Assembly (NCBI RefSeq): GCF_910589235.1
Contig: NC_060960.1
Location: 11,344,119 to 11,408,118, forward strand
Reading direction: 5' to 3'
DNA: 64,000 nt
DNA from: Vespa crabro
Lineage: Eukaryota; Arthropoda; Insecta; Hymenoptera; Vespidae
Part shown: piece by piece, positions 1 through 13,732 of the stretch
How the letters are laid out: each line of letters starts with the position of its first letter
Numbering within the stretch: the stretch's first letter is position 1
The notes under the pieces: model-generated
Seen by the model: only the letters and a program-made list of their open reading frames with translations
Database searches by the model: none
Told to the model about the DNA's origin: nothing
Position numbers and translations under genes: made by a program

Positions 1-1839
1 CGATACCTGCCTTCTAAACTAACTCGCAAAATCTCTAATCTCTCGATGAACGTTCTCTATCTTCGTAACGTTCTAACAAATGTTCTTCGATGAAGACTCA
101 TTTTAGAATGGCCGCGGCATCTTCTGCTCCTGTAATTTATATTAAAAACGTATCTACAAGATTATTCACCTAAAGATCTTATTTAAATATTCACCGTATA
201 TTTGTACCCTTTGATTGCGGGATAGTAAACAAAAGTTCGTGTTACATGGTATAAATATATTTATGCGAATAGTTTTTTTTTCCTTTTCTTTTTTCTTTTA
301 ATACGAATGTGTCTACATATTCCGACACAGTACAGTGCTAATAAATGCAATTATCTCCAACTGGATTCATAGTGTAAAAGTCATTAAAAGATTTCTCATG
401 TAATACTTGTTTTAAGAATTAGTAACTTAACGTGTGTCTATCGTGACTTACCGCACGATTTTAATAAGATAGCTGATAGTCCTTCGAATAGGAGTAATAA
501 CGTACCATGTCCTTCAACGATAACCGATCGTATGTATCTCCGTCTTTTTAATTACGACGCAGTACGACGATGTAAAGTACACAGTACATAAAATCGAAAA
601 ACGATGGAAAAAGATGAATGGTTTATAGTAAAAACTATACACAGTTCGCTAATATCTTAGACATGTGCACAGTTCATACATCTGATTGATAAAATATCAT
701 TAATCTTATAAGATAAGAGTACTGTAAATTTTCTGTCGTCGCTTATTTATATGATAACACATAACGATAATCTGCAATATATTAAAAAATAGGTTCGCAT
801 CGCTCAAATGTAATTTAAATTGTCCAAGAGTTGGAGAAGTTTGGCGACCAAACTTAGCTGCCATACGCGAATCGTCTAGAACAATTTTCTGATGTTATCT
901 TTTGCTTGCATATTGTTTCTTTAATACGTCAGATACGGCAGATATATATTTTAATAACGTACTTATATGCAAGAGAATCGGAGCGTCTCTTAGCGTTTCC
1001 TTTCTTCTTCCGATGCCCATGTGCGCAAGGCCGAATCGACTCGTTCTTTAAACTTTTTGACGTTCGTCCGAAGAGATCGTCGATGCTATGATTCGCTACG
1101 ATTCCCTCATACTATGCCAACAGATATCTTACAGACTCTTTATAAAACTTTAAATACCGGCGTTCATCTTTAAAAAATAAACCATTCAGTTTGAAAATAT
1201 TGTCAAACGAATAATAACATGATGGATTTCACAATAAGTTTTTTAAATTCTCACTCTGTATAATACCTTGCACTTTTTACCAATACATCAACTTGATAGT
1301 ACCAATCGTAAGATAAAACGAGGATTGGCATATCTATATTAGTTAATGATTTTTATCAAACTTTTTCTTAAAAGTCGAGGATGTTAAAGGTGCAGGTATT
1401 TTTTTTTTTTTTTTTTTTCCAAAATAAAGAGCAAAAAAGAAAAGAAAATATGTTCTTTGTGCTATGCATCTCAACAAGGATTATCCAATCTTGTCGACTA
1501 ATTGTTAATTTTATTTGAAGGAGAAAAAAAAGAGAGAAAAAAAGAAATAAAAAGAAAAAAAGAAAAAAAAAATAAGGCCAAGACATAAGATTATTTTATG
1601 GAATGTATACACAGATGAAAATAGTCAAATGTAGGAAACGCATAGGCAAACCGCAGTTGTCGCGCTCATATAAGCGGCTTCTACTAATACGCCCCTCCAA
1701 TGAATACTCCTTTTTACGTCGTAGAGACGTTAGATTTCCTCCTATCGTTAATCTACTACAGAGGAGATAATCACCTGATACATTTTAATGTTGTTACTTC
1801 ATAGTCAGGGACACTGTATTGCAAAATCAGTAAAATGCT
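1..1839. other. Intergenic, AT-rich; includes Cdc42 3' flank
   Basis: No supportable coding region was seen. The right part must hold the Cdc42 3' UTR, which reads leftwards. There is a T17 run near 1400-1417 and a purine-rich tract at about 1520-1575. Short open frames here are low-complexity and lack splice context. Confidence 0.6.
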
Positions 1840-2669
1840 TTACAAAAGCATACACCTTCTTTTCTTCACCGGTTCTGGAGGCTCCAATGCTGCCAATATA
1901 GCTTCGTCGAATACATTTTTTAAACCTTTCTAAAATAAACATTTAAAGAGATCGGTACGTGCAACGTGGAAAATTCATACAACATAAATTCGACTTATTT
2001 GCAAATAGATATACCTGTGTCAGAGCGCTACATTCTACGTATTTCACAGCTTTGAGCTCTTTCGCAAGTTTCTCTCCTTGTTCCGCTGAAATAGGTTTCT
2101 GCTTATTTTTTGCAAGCTTCTCTATAGTAGCAACATCATCTCGTAAATCAATCTGAGTACCAACTAGGAGAAATGGAGTCCTTTGACAATGATGAGTTAT
2201 TTCTGGAACCCACTGTAACAATTGTTTCAATTCAATGTCCTAAACGTTATACGTTGTTTAAAATGCGAATATACATTTTGTAATAGTCACCTTTTCTTTA
2301 ACATTTTCAAATGACGACGGTGAAACAACTGAGAAACAGACCAGAAATACGTCTGTTTGCGGATAACTTAAAGGTCTAAGTCTATCGTAATCCTCCTGGC
2401 CTGTGATATAATTTTAATTCAATGTATATTTAAACCGTCCAAATAATGTTGCTTATAACGTTTAACTAATAAAGTCATTCGTTGTCCTTACCAGCGGTAT
2501 CAAATAATCCTAACGTATATGGATCACCGCCTATCATTACCGTTACAGCATAGTTGTCGAAAACAGTAGGCACATATTCTGAAGGAAATTTATTTGTCGT
2601 ATATGAAATCAAAAGACAAGTCTTTCCCACAGCTCCATCTCCGACCACAACACACTTTATTGTCTGCAT
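1840..2669 (-). CDS. Cdc42: Cdc42 small Rho-family GTPase
   Basis: Rho-family GTPase controlling actin polarity, filopodia and Par-complex signalling at membranes. Four coding exons join as 2492-2669, 2291-2400, 2015-2212 and 1840-1929, all with GT-AG borders, giving exactly 191 residues, the family length. The P-loop GDGAVGKT is at residues 10-17, the effector loop reads YVPTVFDNYAV, and the switch II DTAG is split across intron 1. TQIDLRDD supplies the base-recognition motif and is followed by the Rho insert region. The C-terminus is a basic stretch plus the CaaX box CMLL; a terminal Leu predicts geranylgeranylation. An acceptor-like site about 22 bases upstream of the ATG (near 2692) implies an upstream non-coding exon. 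The gene is divergent from the CINP homologue. Identification is very secure. Confidence 0.97.
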
Positions 2670-3698
2670 CTTACTCTCTGCTCTCTATTTCCTAAAACAT
2701 TAACGTATAAACCTTTTGTTATGAAGATTCTGGCAAATGCTGTTTTTCGAATGCTTATATACTTTATAAGAAATAATAAACTTATTAAAAAATATTAACG
2801 TTACACCGATCTAAATATTACATAGCGAGTGCAATAATATCGTTGCAAAAGTCATTGCTCTATGATTATTGAGTAAAACGAAACTATTGAAAATGCTAAA
2901 ATCCACCAACGAGTGGATCTTAACCTAAACTCAACATACATATGTATGTGTCGTGTCAAAGTAACGAAGATTTTCTAAAGAATTTTCACGAATTCAAACA
3001 CAATACGAATAGCGCGAAATATACGAATCGTTGTCGTAATTAAACTAGCAAAAATATACAAATTATAAACGCAACTTAAAATGTGTTGATAAAAATGTAC
3101 AATGAATGACTTACCTAGTATTATACTATCGCCATTAAAGATTAAGACCACAAGCTTCGAATATACGTCAAGAAAACTAAAAGATGTGAGTGCATTTAAC
3201 GCGACAGATCTTTTTTTTTTTCTTTTAATTCTTCCCACTTATCATAACAGTCTCAACACTTGTAACTTTTACGGGTTCACTGCCTCAGAAGTAAAATTTA
3301 TTACAGGCTTGAAAACTCCCAATTTTCCTTTCGACTATACGCCCGCGTGATATTTGAAATTCTTCAGATATTATCTACGCAATTTATACAAAATTATTAG
3401 TTACGTCCGAATATATTACTTTTCTTCAATTGCCAAAGCGGTCCAAAGTATTTTTTACAATTTTTATCTTTGAACGATAGAAATGCTTCGTTAACAAGTA
3501 ACGTTATAAACGAACATAACCAAAATAACATTTTAAATTCAATAGATGGCAACACTGTTGTTAAACTGCTGTAACTAGAACTGCTAAAAGAGAAAGATGA
3601 TTAAAACGTAATGGAATGTAATTGAACCTTTTTTTATATTGCTCGAGTGTGTTATAATGCATTTTTAAAGCATTATTAGTTTTCTGTTACATGACATA
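2670..3698. promoter_or_regulatory. Divergent intergenic region, Cdc42 / CINP
   Basis: About 1 kb lies between the two oppositely oriented start codons, so it should hold the 5' UTRs and promoters of both genes. A TAGATGGC motif lies at 3543-3550, the same word found upstream of other divergent genes in the window. Open frames at 2975-3350 on both strands overlap each other and are not supported as genes. Confidence 0.5.
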
Positions 3699-4154
3699 AT
3701 GGATATATCAATAGGAATAAATGATAAACGCGCGATAAAAGTGGCAGTACAACCTCTTAATTCTAGTAATTTGATCCCTATATATACATATATATAAAAT
3801 TATTTACAAATTAATCTCGTCTATAACTTATTATCATTTATGATTTACTGTATTGTAGACAAATATTCGTTCGTATGATTTAAACCGATACCATTATTCA
3901 CAGCGGAGTCACCATTTTCAAAATCGTTAAAAGGAAAAAATTTAACTGGAACTCTTCGTCATTTACGAGATTTAGCAGCTGATGTTCATGGGATTGTTCA
4001 GCAGTGGAATGATAATACTCTTGAAGGAATTGATATTTTAAAATCTATAATACAAGAAAAGTCCAATAAAAATTATACCGTTCGATTACAAGATTACTGT
4101 GACAGCTTAGAGGAAATTTGTCGTACCTTGGTATATTGTGTTTAATTATTTGTA

Positions 4155-4214
<60 letters not shown>

Positions 4215-4678
4215 TATATACAATGTTATTATGTATTATGTATATAATGTGTTTATGTGTGTGTGTATATGATATTAATTATCGCATATGTTTTATATGT
4301 TATAGAGTAATCTAGTAAAGACTTTGGAACAAATAGCACATCAGATAAATGTTCTAATAATATTGGATAAAACTGCAATAAAGTTATTTACAACTTGGCC
4401 GATATCAGCGTTTGGTATAACTATAACTTCTAGATATTTTCTTATAGCATACAATATTTATCAGCATTAAATATCTTGTAGGACGTACAGTGGAAGTAAT
4501 ATATACTACTTATAATAACGAAATGCAAATAAAATACAAAGTTCTTGAAAATATTGCTCATTGTCACACAGAGCCACAAAAGATGTTATATCTTTCTGCA
4601 TGGTTACATCAACCTTTGTTACCTAAAAACGTAACAATATTATTAGAAGCAATGCTCACAGAAACTGGACATAGATAA
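3699..4678 (+). CDS. CINP: CINP homologue (CDK2-interacting protein)
   Basis: Homologue of cyclin-dependent kinase 2-interacting protein, which in vertebrates links CDK2/CDC7, ATR-ATRIP checkpoint signalling and ribosome-biogenesis AAA factors. Four exons join in phase: 3699-3765, 3904-4130, 4306-4414 and 4482-4678, giving 199 residues (human about 212). The middle is predicted helical (LRHLRDLAADVHGIVQQW, then LQDYCDSLEEICRTL). The C-terminal motif YLSAWLHQP followed by LLEAMLTETGHR is the family hallmark. The Met at 3699 is the first in frame. Intron 2 (4131-4305) contains a (TA)n microsatellite and splits the gene, so simple ORF calling sees only the last exon. Assignment rests on recall of the vertebrate C-terminus. 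Confidence 0.88.
4160..4207. repeat. (TA)n microsatellite in CINP intron 2
   Basis: About 24 AT dinucleotides, followed by a TATGTAT/GTGTGT transition. Confidence 0.95.
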
Positions 4679-5159
4679 TTATAAATAATATATACATGAC
4701 TAGTAAGTATGCTATGTTTTTACTGCACGATATTAAATTTCCATTAATTTTTCGATTTGACATAGGGATTATACATATAATAACAATAGACAAGAAAAAA
4801 AGATGTTCCTTTATTTTCTCTTTTTTTTCCTTTTTATATAGATATATTCGCATAACTTTTATAACACAATTAAGAACATATTACTTATATAAATAACTGA
4901 TACCTGAGATCATGACAAATCAATATAAGTAAAATTATAAATTAATGGATATGTTACTAACCTTTGCTAATGCACTTAAACAAAGTGAATCTATCTTAAC
5001 AAAGTGACTTCACATCCTTATTTTGAAAGTTCGCAAATAAAATTATTTTTATTCTCAAATATAGTCAAAAAAATATTGATCCATTTTTTCAAAGAATATT
5101 TAAATCAAATATGGTCTCAAAAATAACTTTTAAAATATTGATGTAACGACGAAACACTT

Positions 5160-5222
<63 letters not shown>

Positions 5223-6455
5223 CAATATAATATATATATATATGTAAATATATATATAAGAGGAAGAAGTATGAATCTTACGCATAAATATTTAAGCATT
5301 TTTCTATATCATAGCATTAGTTAGAATCACACATAATTACATGTACATCTCATGACTTATTGTAAATATTTTGCTTCATATCTAAAAAAAATGTTAAATA
5401 CATATTTACAGATAAATACACAGAGAATTATTTTACGCAGTAATAGGAAAAGAGGATAAAATCTCCTTTGCTTGAAAATGTCCACATTGTCTTCTATATT
5501 TTTTTAATGTAATTTATTAAAAATTGCTTATCATATTATCATTATTATATTTAGATATTTATATATTTTTAATTGAAAAATAAAACTATTATTTGTGATG
5601 AAAGAATTATTGGTGAAATATATAACTTCCTCATTAGATATATACAATTTAGTTAAATGCATTAGAAAATTACATGTATTTAACAATAGGTATGACCATT
5701 TTATAACTGCAAAAATTTATGATAAAGAATAATATGAAAAGATAATATTAAGATTAATGCAAAAAGATCAAACAACACAAAAATATTAAAATAATTAATA
5801 TTATATTAAAATAAAAATTAAATTTTAACACAAGTCCAATTATATATGAAAATCTTATTGCTTGCACGAAAATGAAATGTTCATCTTAATCAATTTATTC
5901 TCCTGTTCTTTTTTTCTTTTCGTTGAAGAAATTTTTCTTCACTAATATTGCTAAAATAGTAGTTGAACTATTATTGACAAAATTCAAAGCTATTAGACAG
6001 TCATAGATTTTAAAACTTTTGTCTAATAGCAACATTTTGTATACATTTTATAATCCAAAAGATAACTTTTGGATGTGTATTTTTTTAATGTACAGGAAAA
6101 TATTTTTTTTCTCTTTTTTTTTTTCTTTTTTCCTTTTTTCTTCTTTTTTTTTTTTATAACTATGTATATCTAGGTATTATATTTACATATACATTCAACT
6201 GAATGATATTGTACATTTTTACAATTGCCTATAGCAAAAGAAACATACGAATGATCTAAAAAAATGTTATGTTCTATTTTGAACTAATGCAAATTCATAC
6301 ATAAAGTTTATAGAAAAGAAACGTGTAGCAATCATCAAAAATACATTCGTTTCATATACAAATTCAAATAATTGTACTGTATGTCTAATATTACTATACA
6401 CTGTACAAATAACTTTATTTAGTATAATACCATCATTCACGTGATGGTCTAAAAA
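4679..6455. other. Convergent intergenic region / 3' UTRs
   Basis: Lies between the stops of the CINP homologue (+) and the zinc-finger gene (-). Very AT-rich, with a (TA)n block at 5161-5216 and a T/C-rich tract at 6107-6157. No coding exon was seen; it probably comprises the two 3' UTRs. Confidence 0.6.
5161..5250. repeat. (TA)n microsatellite, interrupted
   Basis: Long AT run to about 5216, then a short ACACATACAA break and a second AT run. Confidence 0.9.
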
Positions 6456-8440
6456 TCAACTTCTAGCATTTCTATTAAATTCTTCGCTCAGTGCTTCAAA
6501 ATCAAGATCTGTATCTAAATTTGTATTATTTGGTATGATATTACCTTCTAAAATATTATCAGGCATAATATTTTTTAATCGTTCCGATACTAACTCATCG
6601 ACCAAGTTTGTTTGATCTACCAAGTGTAATTGTTCAACTAACTTTTCGTCAATTAAAAGATTTTTGTCTATCACACTACTACTATTTAAAATATCTAAAT
6701 GCGTAATATGATCGTATTGAGCTACCTTTGACATATCCAAATTTTCTGTACTATCAAATATATTAGTATCACAATTATTAGAAATAATTGGTACTGTATC
6801 TTGTAACACGGATATACTGTCTGAAGCTTTACAAATTGAAGCTGCAGGTAATATTTTACATGGACTTGTATCTAATGTAGAACTTTGGACTTTACCACAA
6901 TTTAAATTTGAGGTACTCATAGGTACTATTTTAGAAACCAATTTTTGAAAACCTTTAGCAAAGCTCTGAGAGCCATCTTCTATATTATTCAAGTCACTTT
7001 GAATTTTATCCAAACTTTGAATACTTTGCTTTTCGTATGATCCCAAAGTGCCATTTTCAAGCTTCACCAAATCTTGCTCCACATGTCCTAATTTTATAAA
7101 GGCTTTATCCATATGTTCCAATTTCGATTGATCGTAATTACTTTCTACTTTGGCAAAAATTTCACAATTACTGGATGGTCCTAAATTATCGGTTAATTTA
7201 GTAAAATTATCTTTATGAGATTCTGAAGTTTGGAATTTTGGAACTTTGGTTGTATTAATATCGATTTTTTGGAATCCTGGATTCTCCGAAATTTGATTTT
7301 GAATTTCAGGACTTGAAATTAAAAGTTTAGAAACATTATTAGCCTTATTGCTATCAACATTATTGATAGAAGTAGGATTTCTTCTCATTAATGTTAAGGC
7401 CGATAATACTTCTGGACACGTCGGGTTTGATGCCGAATCAGTTCTCCTTTCACTAAGAAAATCTGATATACTAAGATCTGAACTCTCTGAAAATCCACTA
7501 GACATCCTTTCTTCATTGTTTTCTTTAGATTCTTCAGAATTGCCCGTTTTTCGTAGTTTTACTGGTGGTTCCTCGTTTATGTAAATGTTCGAAGTTTCTT
7601 CGTCGTAACTCTTTAATGCGTCATTATTGATTTTATATAATCCAGGATTAACACCCAAGGCATCACAAAGCAATTCTTCGTTAATATCTACTAAATCTTT
7701 GTCCGATCCTTTATCAGTATTCGCTAAAGATAACATTTCGCCAACTTTCTCTCTTATTTTATCCATCAATTGTTTTACCTCTTGTAAAAAATTTCTAACA
7801 TTGTTTTCAGATTTTAAAACTAGTAACTCATATAGAGATTGTGCATTAAGTACCGGCTTTGCGGCTATTTTTATTATTTCAGTATCTTCACATACCGAAA
7901 TTGCTTCTCTTAGCTTAACTTTACGCCGTTCTGATTTAGCTTCGGGTGTAACATAAGCCCATGGCCCTCTTTTTTTCCCCTTACGTTTTAAGGGATCTTG
8001 ATTAACATTTTGCTTAAGTTCAGGATCAGGTGTAGGTGGTGGTAGTTGTTCGGGACTACCATGATCAGGATGCATTTCAAAATGCCTTGCCATGCGTGTT
8101 CTTCCCAGATATATTTTGTTACATGTAGGACATCTGAAATGATCTGATATTTTTCTCTTTGGTACTTCCAATCCTGTTAAAAGTTCTTTAGGTGACTCCT
8201 CATCTTCAATTTTGTCATTGTTTGTATTATAGTCACTGTAGCCGCCATCCGAATCATCCAAGTCTGGTTGTAAAAAATCTGAATGGTGTAAATGTTTGTA
8301 ATCTCGTACCATATGTCTCGGTGGTCTTGAAAGTCTACCAGAACGTGTTCTGGCTATAACTTTTTTTCTATCATCCTGTAATGAGTTCGTATAAAGAAAA
8401 GGTATAACCATTTTTATAGCTTATACATATTTTATTCTTT

Positions 8441-8473
<33 letters not shown>

Positions 8474-10903
8474 AAAAAGAAAAAAGAAGAAAAGAAACCT
8501 TTAATTCTACTTGTTCTTCCTCAGGAACCGCTGCTGTTTTCGATGGGATCAGAGAGGGCCTAATAGTATTCTTTTTCGGTCGTCCTCGTTTACCACCACG
8601 ATTTTTTATTAAGGTTCCAGGATTTTTCAATCTTAAATCTAATTCTTCTGGAAACACTACCCTGTATAAAAATGCACAAGTTTTAATTAATTTGTAAAAA
8701 CATTTAAATAGTTCTTTTCTCGCTGCTCACTACTATTACTTATCCTTATTGATATAACTGACCTATAGACGATTCTCTCATTAGACATACTTGTTTCTTG
8801 GCTGCGTTGTTGCAATACATGAGCGATTTGTTTCAACTGAGTTGGTGAAAGACGTTGTATGCTAAAATAAGATGTAAAAATAGAGAAATATAGATATCTT
8901 CTAAACGGACTTATAAATATATGTACGTGCACATGTAATTAGAATAACTATATGACTAACATGTACATATCTTATACCTTTAATCCTTTAAGTAGATTAA
9001 TTTTTTGACAATACCTGTGAAAATGATGACCTTGTTGTACTATTTGTATAGGATTTTCACTGGATCCCAATGGTTTAGATGTATCTGCTGTTTCTGAGAC
9101 AATTGTTGTAGATCTTGTTGTGGGTATCCCTTTAGATTTTTTATTTATCTTAAGACATGCTCCATTTATGGATGAATTAATCTTCTGTTTAAAAATACCA
9201 TTTTGGACAGATTTTGTTTTGTCCGATGAACCATTCTGTTGTAGAACTGGTGTCGTCTGTGACAGATTTGGTATGTTGGTAGTCAAATTACTAGTATTTA
9301 ATGTAACAGTTTGATTTTGTTTAGTATAATTATGAAAAGCCACTTTGGTCTGTGGTTTCAATATAGATATAGGTGTTGATGAGGTTTGTGTTGGCTTTAA
9401 TATAGAAGTTGAATTAGTCATCGTTGTTTTGGAATCTTGCGTTTTAACGATCGATGCAGTTCTAAAAATAACTGGAGAATTTGTCTGCGTTATAATTTTT
9501 GTCATTGGCGTTACTAAACTCTTTTTTCCCATTACAGATGATGATGTTGCCTTAATTATTTGTGTAGGAACTTGAACTGGCTTAAGTTCTGTAGATATCG
9601 CTGGACTTATATTTGCATTATTAATAAGTTGAGCAGTTTTTGGTACTGTTTTAGTTATAGCAGTAGCACTCTTTAACATAGGCGTTAGAAGCTGAGATAT
9701 ATTACTTTTTTGTAACGATGATTGTGTAGTTTTTATCGCAGGTGATATTCTTATTTGTGAAGTAGCTATATTTTGTGGTAATACAGGTGTGCTGTTTACC
9801 ACAGTATTGCCGATCTGAGGAGTGTTCGTATGATTTCCAATTTCGCAGCTTCCTGTTATAATGTGAGATGTATTTAATAACTGTGCCGATACATTATTTG
9901 TGTTCAAAAGTTGAGCCGTAATAGGGGTTGCTTTTATTATTTGCGGTGATAATGTATTGATCACCGCCGCTTTTGAAAGTAACACAGAATTAGAACTTGA
10001 ATTCATGTTGATCGATTGCATTCCATTGATGGAATTTAAATTAGTGTTTGTAAGTTTATTAATGTTTTGTATTAATTTAACATTTTTGGCTGGCTTTAAT
10101 ATCGTTTGCGCAGGTTTTATAATGAATTGCGAAGACGGCAAAAGTATCGGTAACTTTTGCAGGATTTGTGCTTGAGAATTGGATACGTTATTCATCGGTT
10201 GATTTTGTGCCAAGTTATCTTCTACCATATAGTGCGAATTATCTTCAGATTTAATCTGCCTAATGTCTGTCATTATTGTATGTACCTTTGGTTGTTCTAA
10301 AACTATTCTCTGTGCATTGGAATTAATCTGAATGGAATTGTTTTTTACTTCCAATGTTTGCGCCTGGGAATTAATGGTTTGATTTTGTAAGCAAATGTTT
10401 CCTAAAGTCAAACTATTTGCAACAGTTTCATTTTGCAATTTTTCATTAGGAGAATCTTCCTGCATTTGCCATTCTGAATAGTCCATACACTCGGACTTAA
10501 CTATATCACTAATGCCATCATCATTTTGAACTTGAGCCGTTTCGAAATTGAAATCTTCATCCGTAAAAGTATCCCGTGGAGATACCGAGCTTACATCTTC
10601 TGTTTTACAATTATCATTTGCCGTAATTTTTGTTGTATTCGGGATAACGCTACCACGATTTTGTTGATATATAACCTCTTCGTTGGAGTTTATCTCAAAA
10701 GTTAAACCTAATGCAGCTGCCTGTTCCGAAGTGAGATGAATTGTTTGAGAATCATTTTCATCGTTTTGCAAAAACGCAACGAAATCACTTTCATTATCAT
10801 CGTCGTCAACAACTTGTTGGAATGCTTGTTGCAAAAGATCGGATGTACTAGTCGAAGAGGCAGCATCGTTTGTAAACACGTTTGAATTAGAAATCTGTGC
10901 CAT
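6456..10903 (-). CDS. Large C2H2 zinc-finger/AT-hook nuclear protein, possibly ZNF839-like
   Basis: Four exons join in phase (9015-10903, 8763-8861, 8499-8661, 6456-8375) to give 1,356 residues. The N-terminal 620 residues are acidic, then Gln/Asn/Ser/Thr-rich and low in charge, typical of a transcription-regulator activation region. An AT-hook core GKRGRPKK lies near residue 686. A basic motif RTRSGRLSRPPRHMVRDYKHL follows the last junction. One C2H2 finger (CPTC, then HFEMH) is near residues 799-819, and KGKKRGPWAYVTPEAKSERR resembles a nuclear localisation signal. The C-terminus is acidic and hydrophobic (LDTDLDFEALSEEF). A single finger in a long disordered protein resembles vertebrate ZNF839, but I cannot confirm orthology. 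Nuclear regulator is inference; DNA target unknown. Confidence 0.8.
8442..8471. repeat. A30 homopolymer in the last intron of the zinc-finger gene
   Basis: On the coding strand this is a T30 run inside the 123-bp intron 8376-8498, about 66 bases upstream of the acceptor. It could serve as polypyrimidine sequence and is a likely site of assembly length error. Confidence 0.9.
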
Positions 10904-11858
10904 TTCTTACTTCTTCAGAATTTCTTCGTTCGCGTAAGATAAATTACACTTAATAAATTAATAGCATCATATTTCGAGGATTATTATAAAATTTTTCAGA
11001 CAAAAATTTATACAAAACTCACATTTAATTCTCGTCAGCAAGGAATGAAAATGTTATGCCGAGTATATGCTGTAACTACATAATACACCTGATGGGAAGA
11101 GGAAGAACTAATGGATGTAATTGTTATAGATGGCACCGATAGATGGTGCGATTAATGTACAGGCAATATTTTTAACACTCGTTTCACCTTCTTATATAAT
11201 TACTATGTTTCTTTAATCTAGAATTCTGCTTCCTTTCCAAGATCGGATAGCACAGCCGAAGGTATGTTCCAATTCCTTTTTCTTTTATTTATATTATTTC
11301 GCGGTTAAAATTAATATATTCGATCGATTGGTATCTCGATCATTTCTTCTCTAGTCACCGTAAACAATTATTTTAAACACAGGTATTTCGATTAATGTCA
11401 AAGTACCGTTTTACTTATAACTTGCATTGGCACATGGCGTGCGCGCGCGTATATGATGCTGGCACGATGTGGCACAAAATTAAGTTTTCCGTCAAATTGC
11501 AATACCGATGCTTACGTTAATTAACACGCGTTGCATATTTTCGCATCAACGAAATATCGGATATAACATATATAACAGTAATAAATAAACATCTATTGAC
11601 TTTTAATTGATTTTTTGGAATCCTAAATTTTAGTGATAAATAATTATAAAATATTTTAGTTTACAGTGAGATTGTTCGTCGTAAGTGTAAATTAGTTTGT
11701 AAGGTAAGTCGATAATACATTTGTCTTTATAATATATTGTTTACGATACATTAACTGTATGAACTCAATGTTAACGCAACATTTACTTCCGTTACTTAGA
11801 ATGCAATTTTTTTATTTATTTTTGTTTTCTCTCTTTTAGAAATTTAAAACGATCGAAA
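10904..11858. promoter_or_regulatory. Divergent promoter region and 5' UTRs, zinc-finger gene / NSA2
   Basis: A donor-like site for the minus gene is near 11034 (AAAT|GTGAGT on the minus strand), implying a 5' UTR intron. On the plus strand GAAG|GTATGT near 11262 and TAAG|GTAAGT near 11703 are candidate donors feeding the NSA2 acceptor CTCTTTTAG just before the ATG. Two tandem TAGATGG words sit at 11128-11145. Confidence 0.5.
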
Positions 11859-12638
11859 ATGCCACAGAACGAATATATCGACAAACACCGAAAGTTATAT
11901 GGACGACGTTTGGATTATGAAGAGAGAAAAAGAAAACGAGAAGCACGGGAGCCTCATAAACGGGCAGAACGTGCACGTACATTGCGTGGTATTAAGGCTA
12001 AGATCTTTAATAAAGAGCGTCGCAATGAAAAAATTCAAATGAAGAAAAAGATCAAGGCTCATGAAGAGAAAAGAGTAAAGCAAACATCAGAGAATCCTTC
12101 AGACGGAGCTGTACCGGTATATCTTCTTGACAGGGATGTCACTAAAAGAGCAAAAGTATTGTCTAATATGATTAAGCAAAAACGAAAGGAAAAGGTTGGA
12201 AAATGGGATGTACCGATACCTAAAGTTAAAGCTCAATCAGAATCTGAAGTTTTCAAAGTAATGAGAAGTGGAAAGTCTAAACGAAAATCTTGGAAAAGAA
12301 TGGTTACTAAAGTTACATTCGTTGGTGAAAACTTTACAAGGAAGCCACCCAAGTTTGAAAGATTTATTAGACCGATGGCGTTACGTTTTAAAAAAGCACA
12401 CGTTACGCATCCAGAATTGAAAGCAACTTTTTATCTACCAATCATAGACGTTAAAAAAAACCCAAGCTCTCCTATGTATACAAATTTAGGTGTAATAACT
12501 AAAGGTACTATTATTGAAGTAAATATCTCGGAATTAGGTCTTGTAACCCAATCTGGTAAAGTTGTATGGGGCAAATACGCACAAGTCACAAATAATCCAG
12601 AAAATGATGGTTGTATCAATGCCATATTACTTGTTTAA
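11859..12638 (+). CDS. NSA2: NSA2 ribosome biogenesis factor
   Basis: Nuclear/nucleolar factor of the pre-60S particle required for 27S pre-rRNA processing (the human protein is also called TINP1). One coding exon of 259 residues matches the family length of about 260. The start MPQNEYIDKHRKLYGRRLDY is the conserved N-terminus and is preceded by a splice acceptor. The first 90 residues are very basic and helical (ERKRKREAREPHKRAERART, then KKKIKAHEEKR). The C-terminal half is the eS8-like beta domain, ending GKYAQVTNNPENDGCINAILLV, which is nearly invariant. RpS27A begins 288 bp downstream on the same strand. Secure. Confidence 0.97.
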   Translation: MPQNEYIDKHRKLYGRRLDYEERKRKREAREPHKRAERARTLRGIKAKIFNKERRNEKIQMKKKIKAHEEKRVKQTSENPSDGAVPVYLLDRDVTKRAKVLSNMIKQKRKEKVGKWDVPIPKVKAQSESEVFKVMRSGKSKRKSWKRMVTKVTFVGENFTRKPPKFERFIRPMALRFKKAHVTHPELKATFYLPIIDVKKNPSSPMYTNLGVITKGTIIEVNISELGLVTQSGKVVWGKYAQVTNNPENDGCINAILLV

Positions 12639-12718
12639 TCCAATGTGTAATTTGCTGTTCTTACTTATTAATTTATCTTCCTCCTTTGTATCTTTTCCTT
12701 ATGTAAAAGAATGACTGT

Positions 12719-12724
12719 AATAAA
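12719..12724 (+). other. Polyadenylation signal AATAAA of NSA2
   Basis: Canonical hexamer 81 bases after the NSA2 stop and about 200 bases before the RpS27A ATG, so the NSA2 3' UTR must be short. Confidence 0.6.
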
Positions 12725-12926
12725 GAGATATCTTGTAAAATATCTGTCTGTCTATATTACTGTCTTCTACACGATTTTCCTTTCACTAATATACATAGAA
12801 TTATTTTATGAAATAATTTCAAACTATAACTTTTTTTTCTTTTTTTTTTTTTTTTCCTTCCTTATGTGGTACATGATAAAAAGTTAATTTCAATTGGTAT
12901 TGTTGCAGTTATAGGAAGATATCATC

Positions 12927-13573
<647 letters not shown>

Positions 13574-13732
13574 ATAAAAAATATGTATGCAATTTATTTG
13601 ATTAAAGAGTCTTCTTAAATATTTGACGAATATTAAGTTTTAATTCAACAAACAAATTCGTAACTTTGCATGTAGGTGTCTTAAGGCTGTTCATTATTAC
13701 TCCTGGTCGTATGCCTGGTTTATGCCATAGGC

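Noticed and set aside
1368..1586. Phe/Lys-rich 72-residue frame
   Set aside because: Translation of T and A homopolymers; no domain, no splice context.
9120..10175. Plus-strand hydrophobic open frames
   Set aside because: Antisense to the Gln/Asn/Thr-rich exon of the zinc-finger gene.
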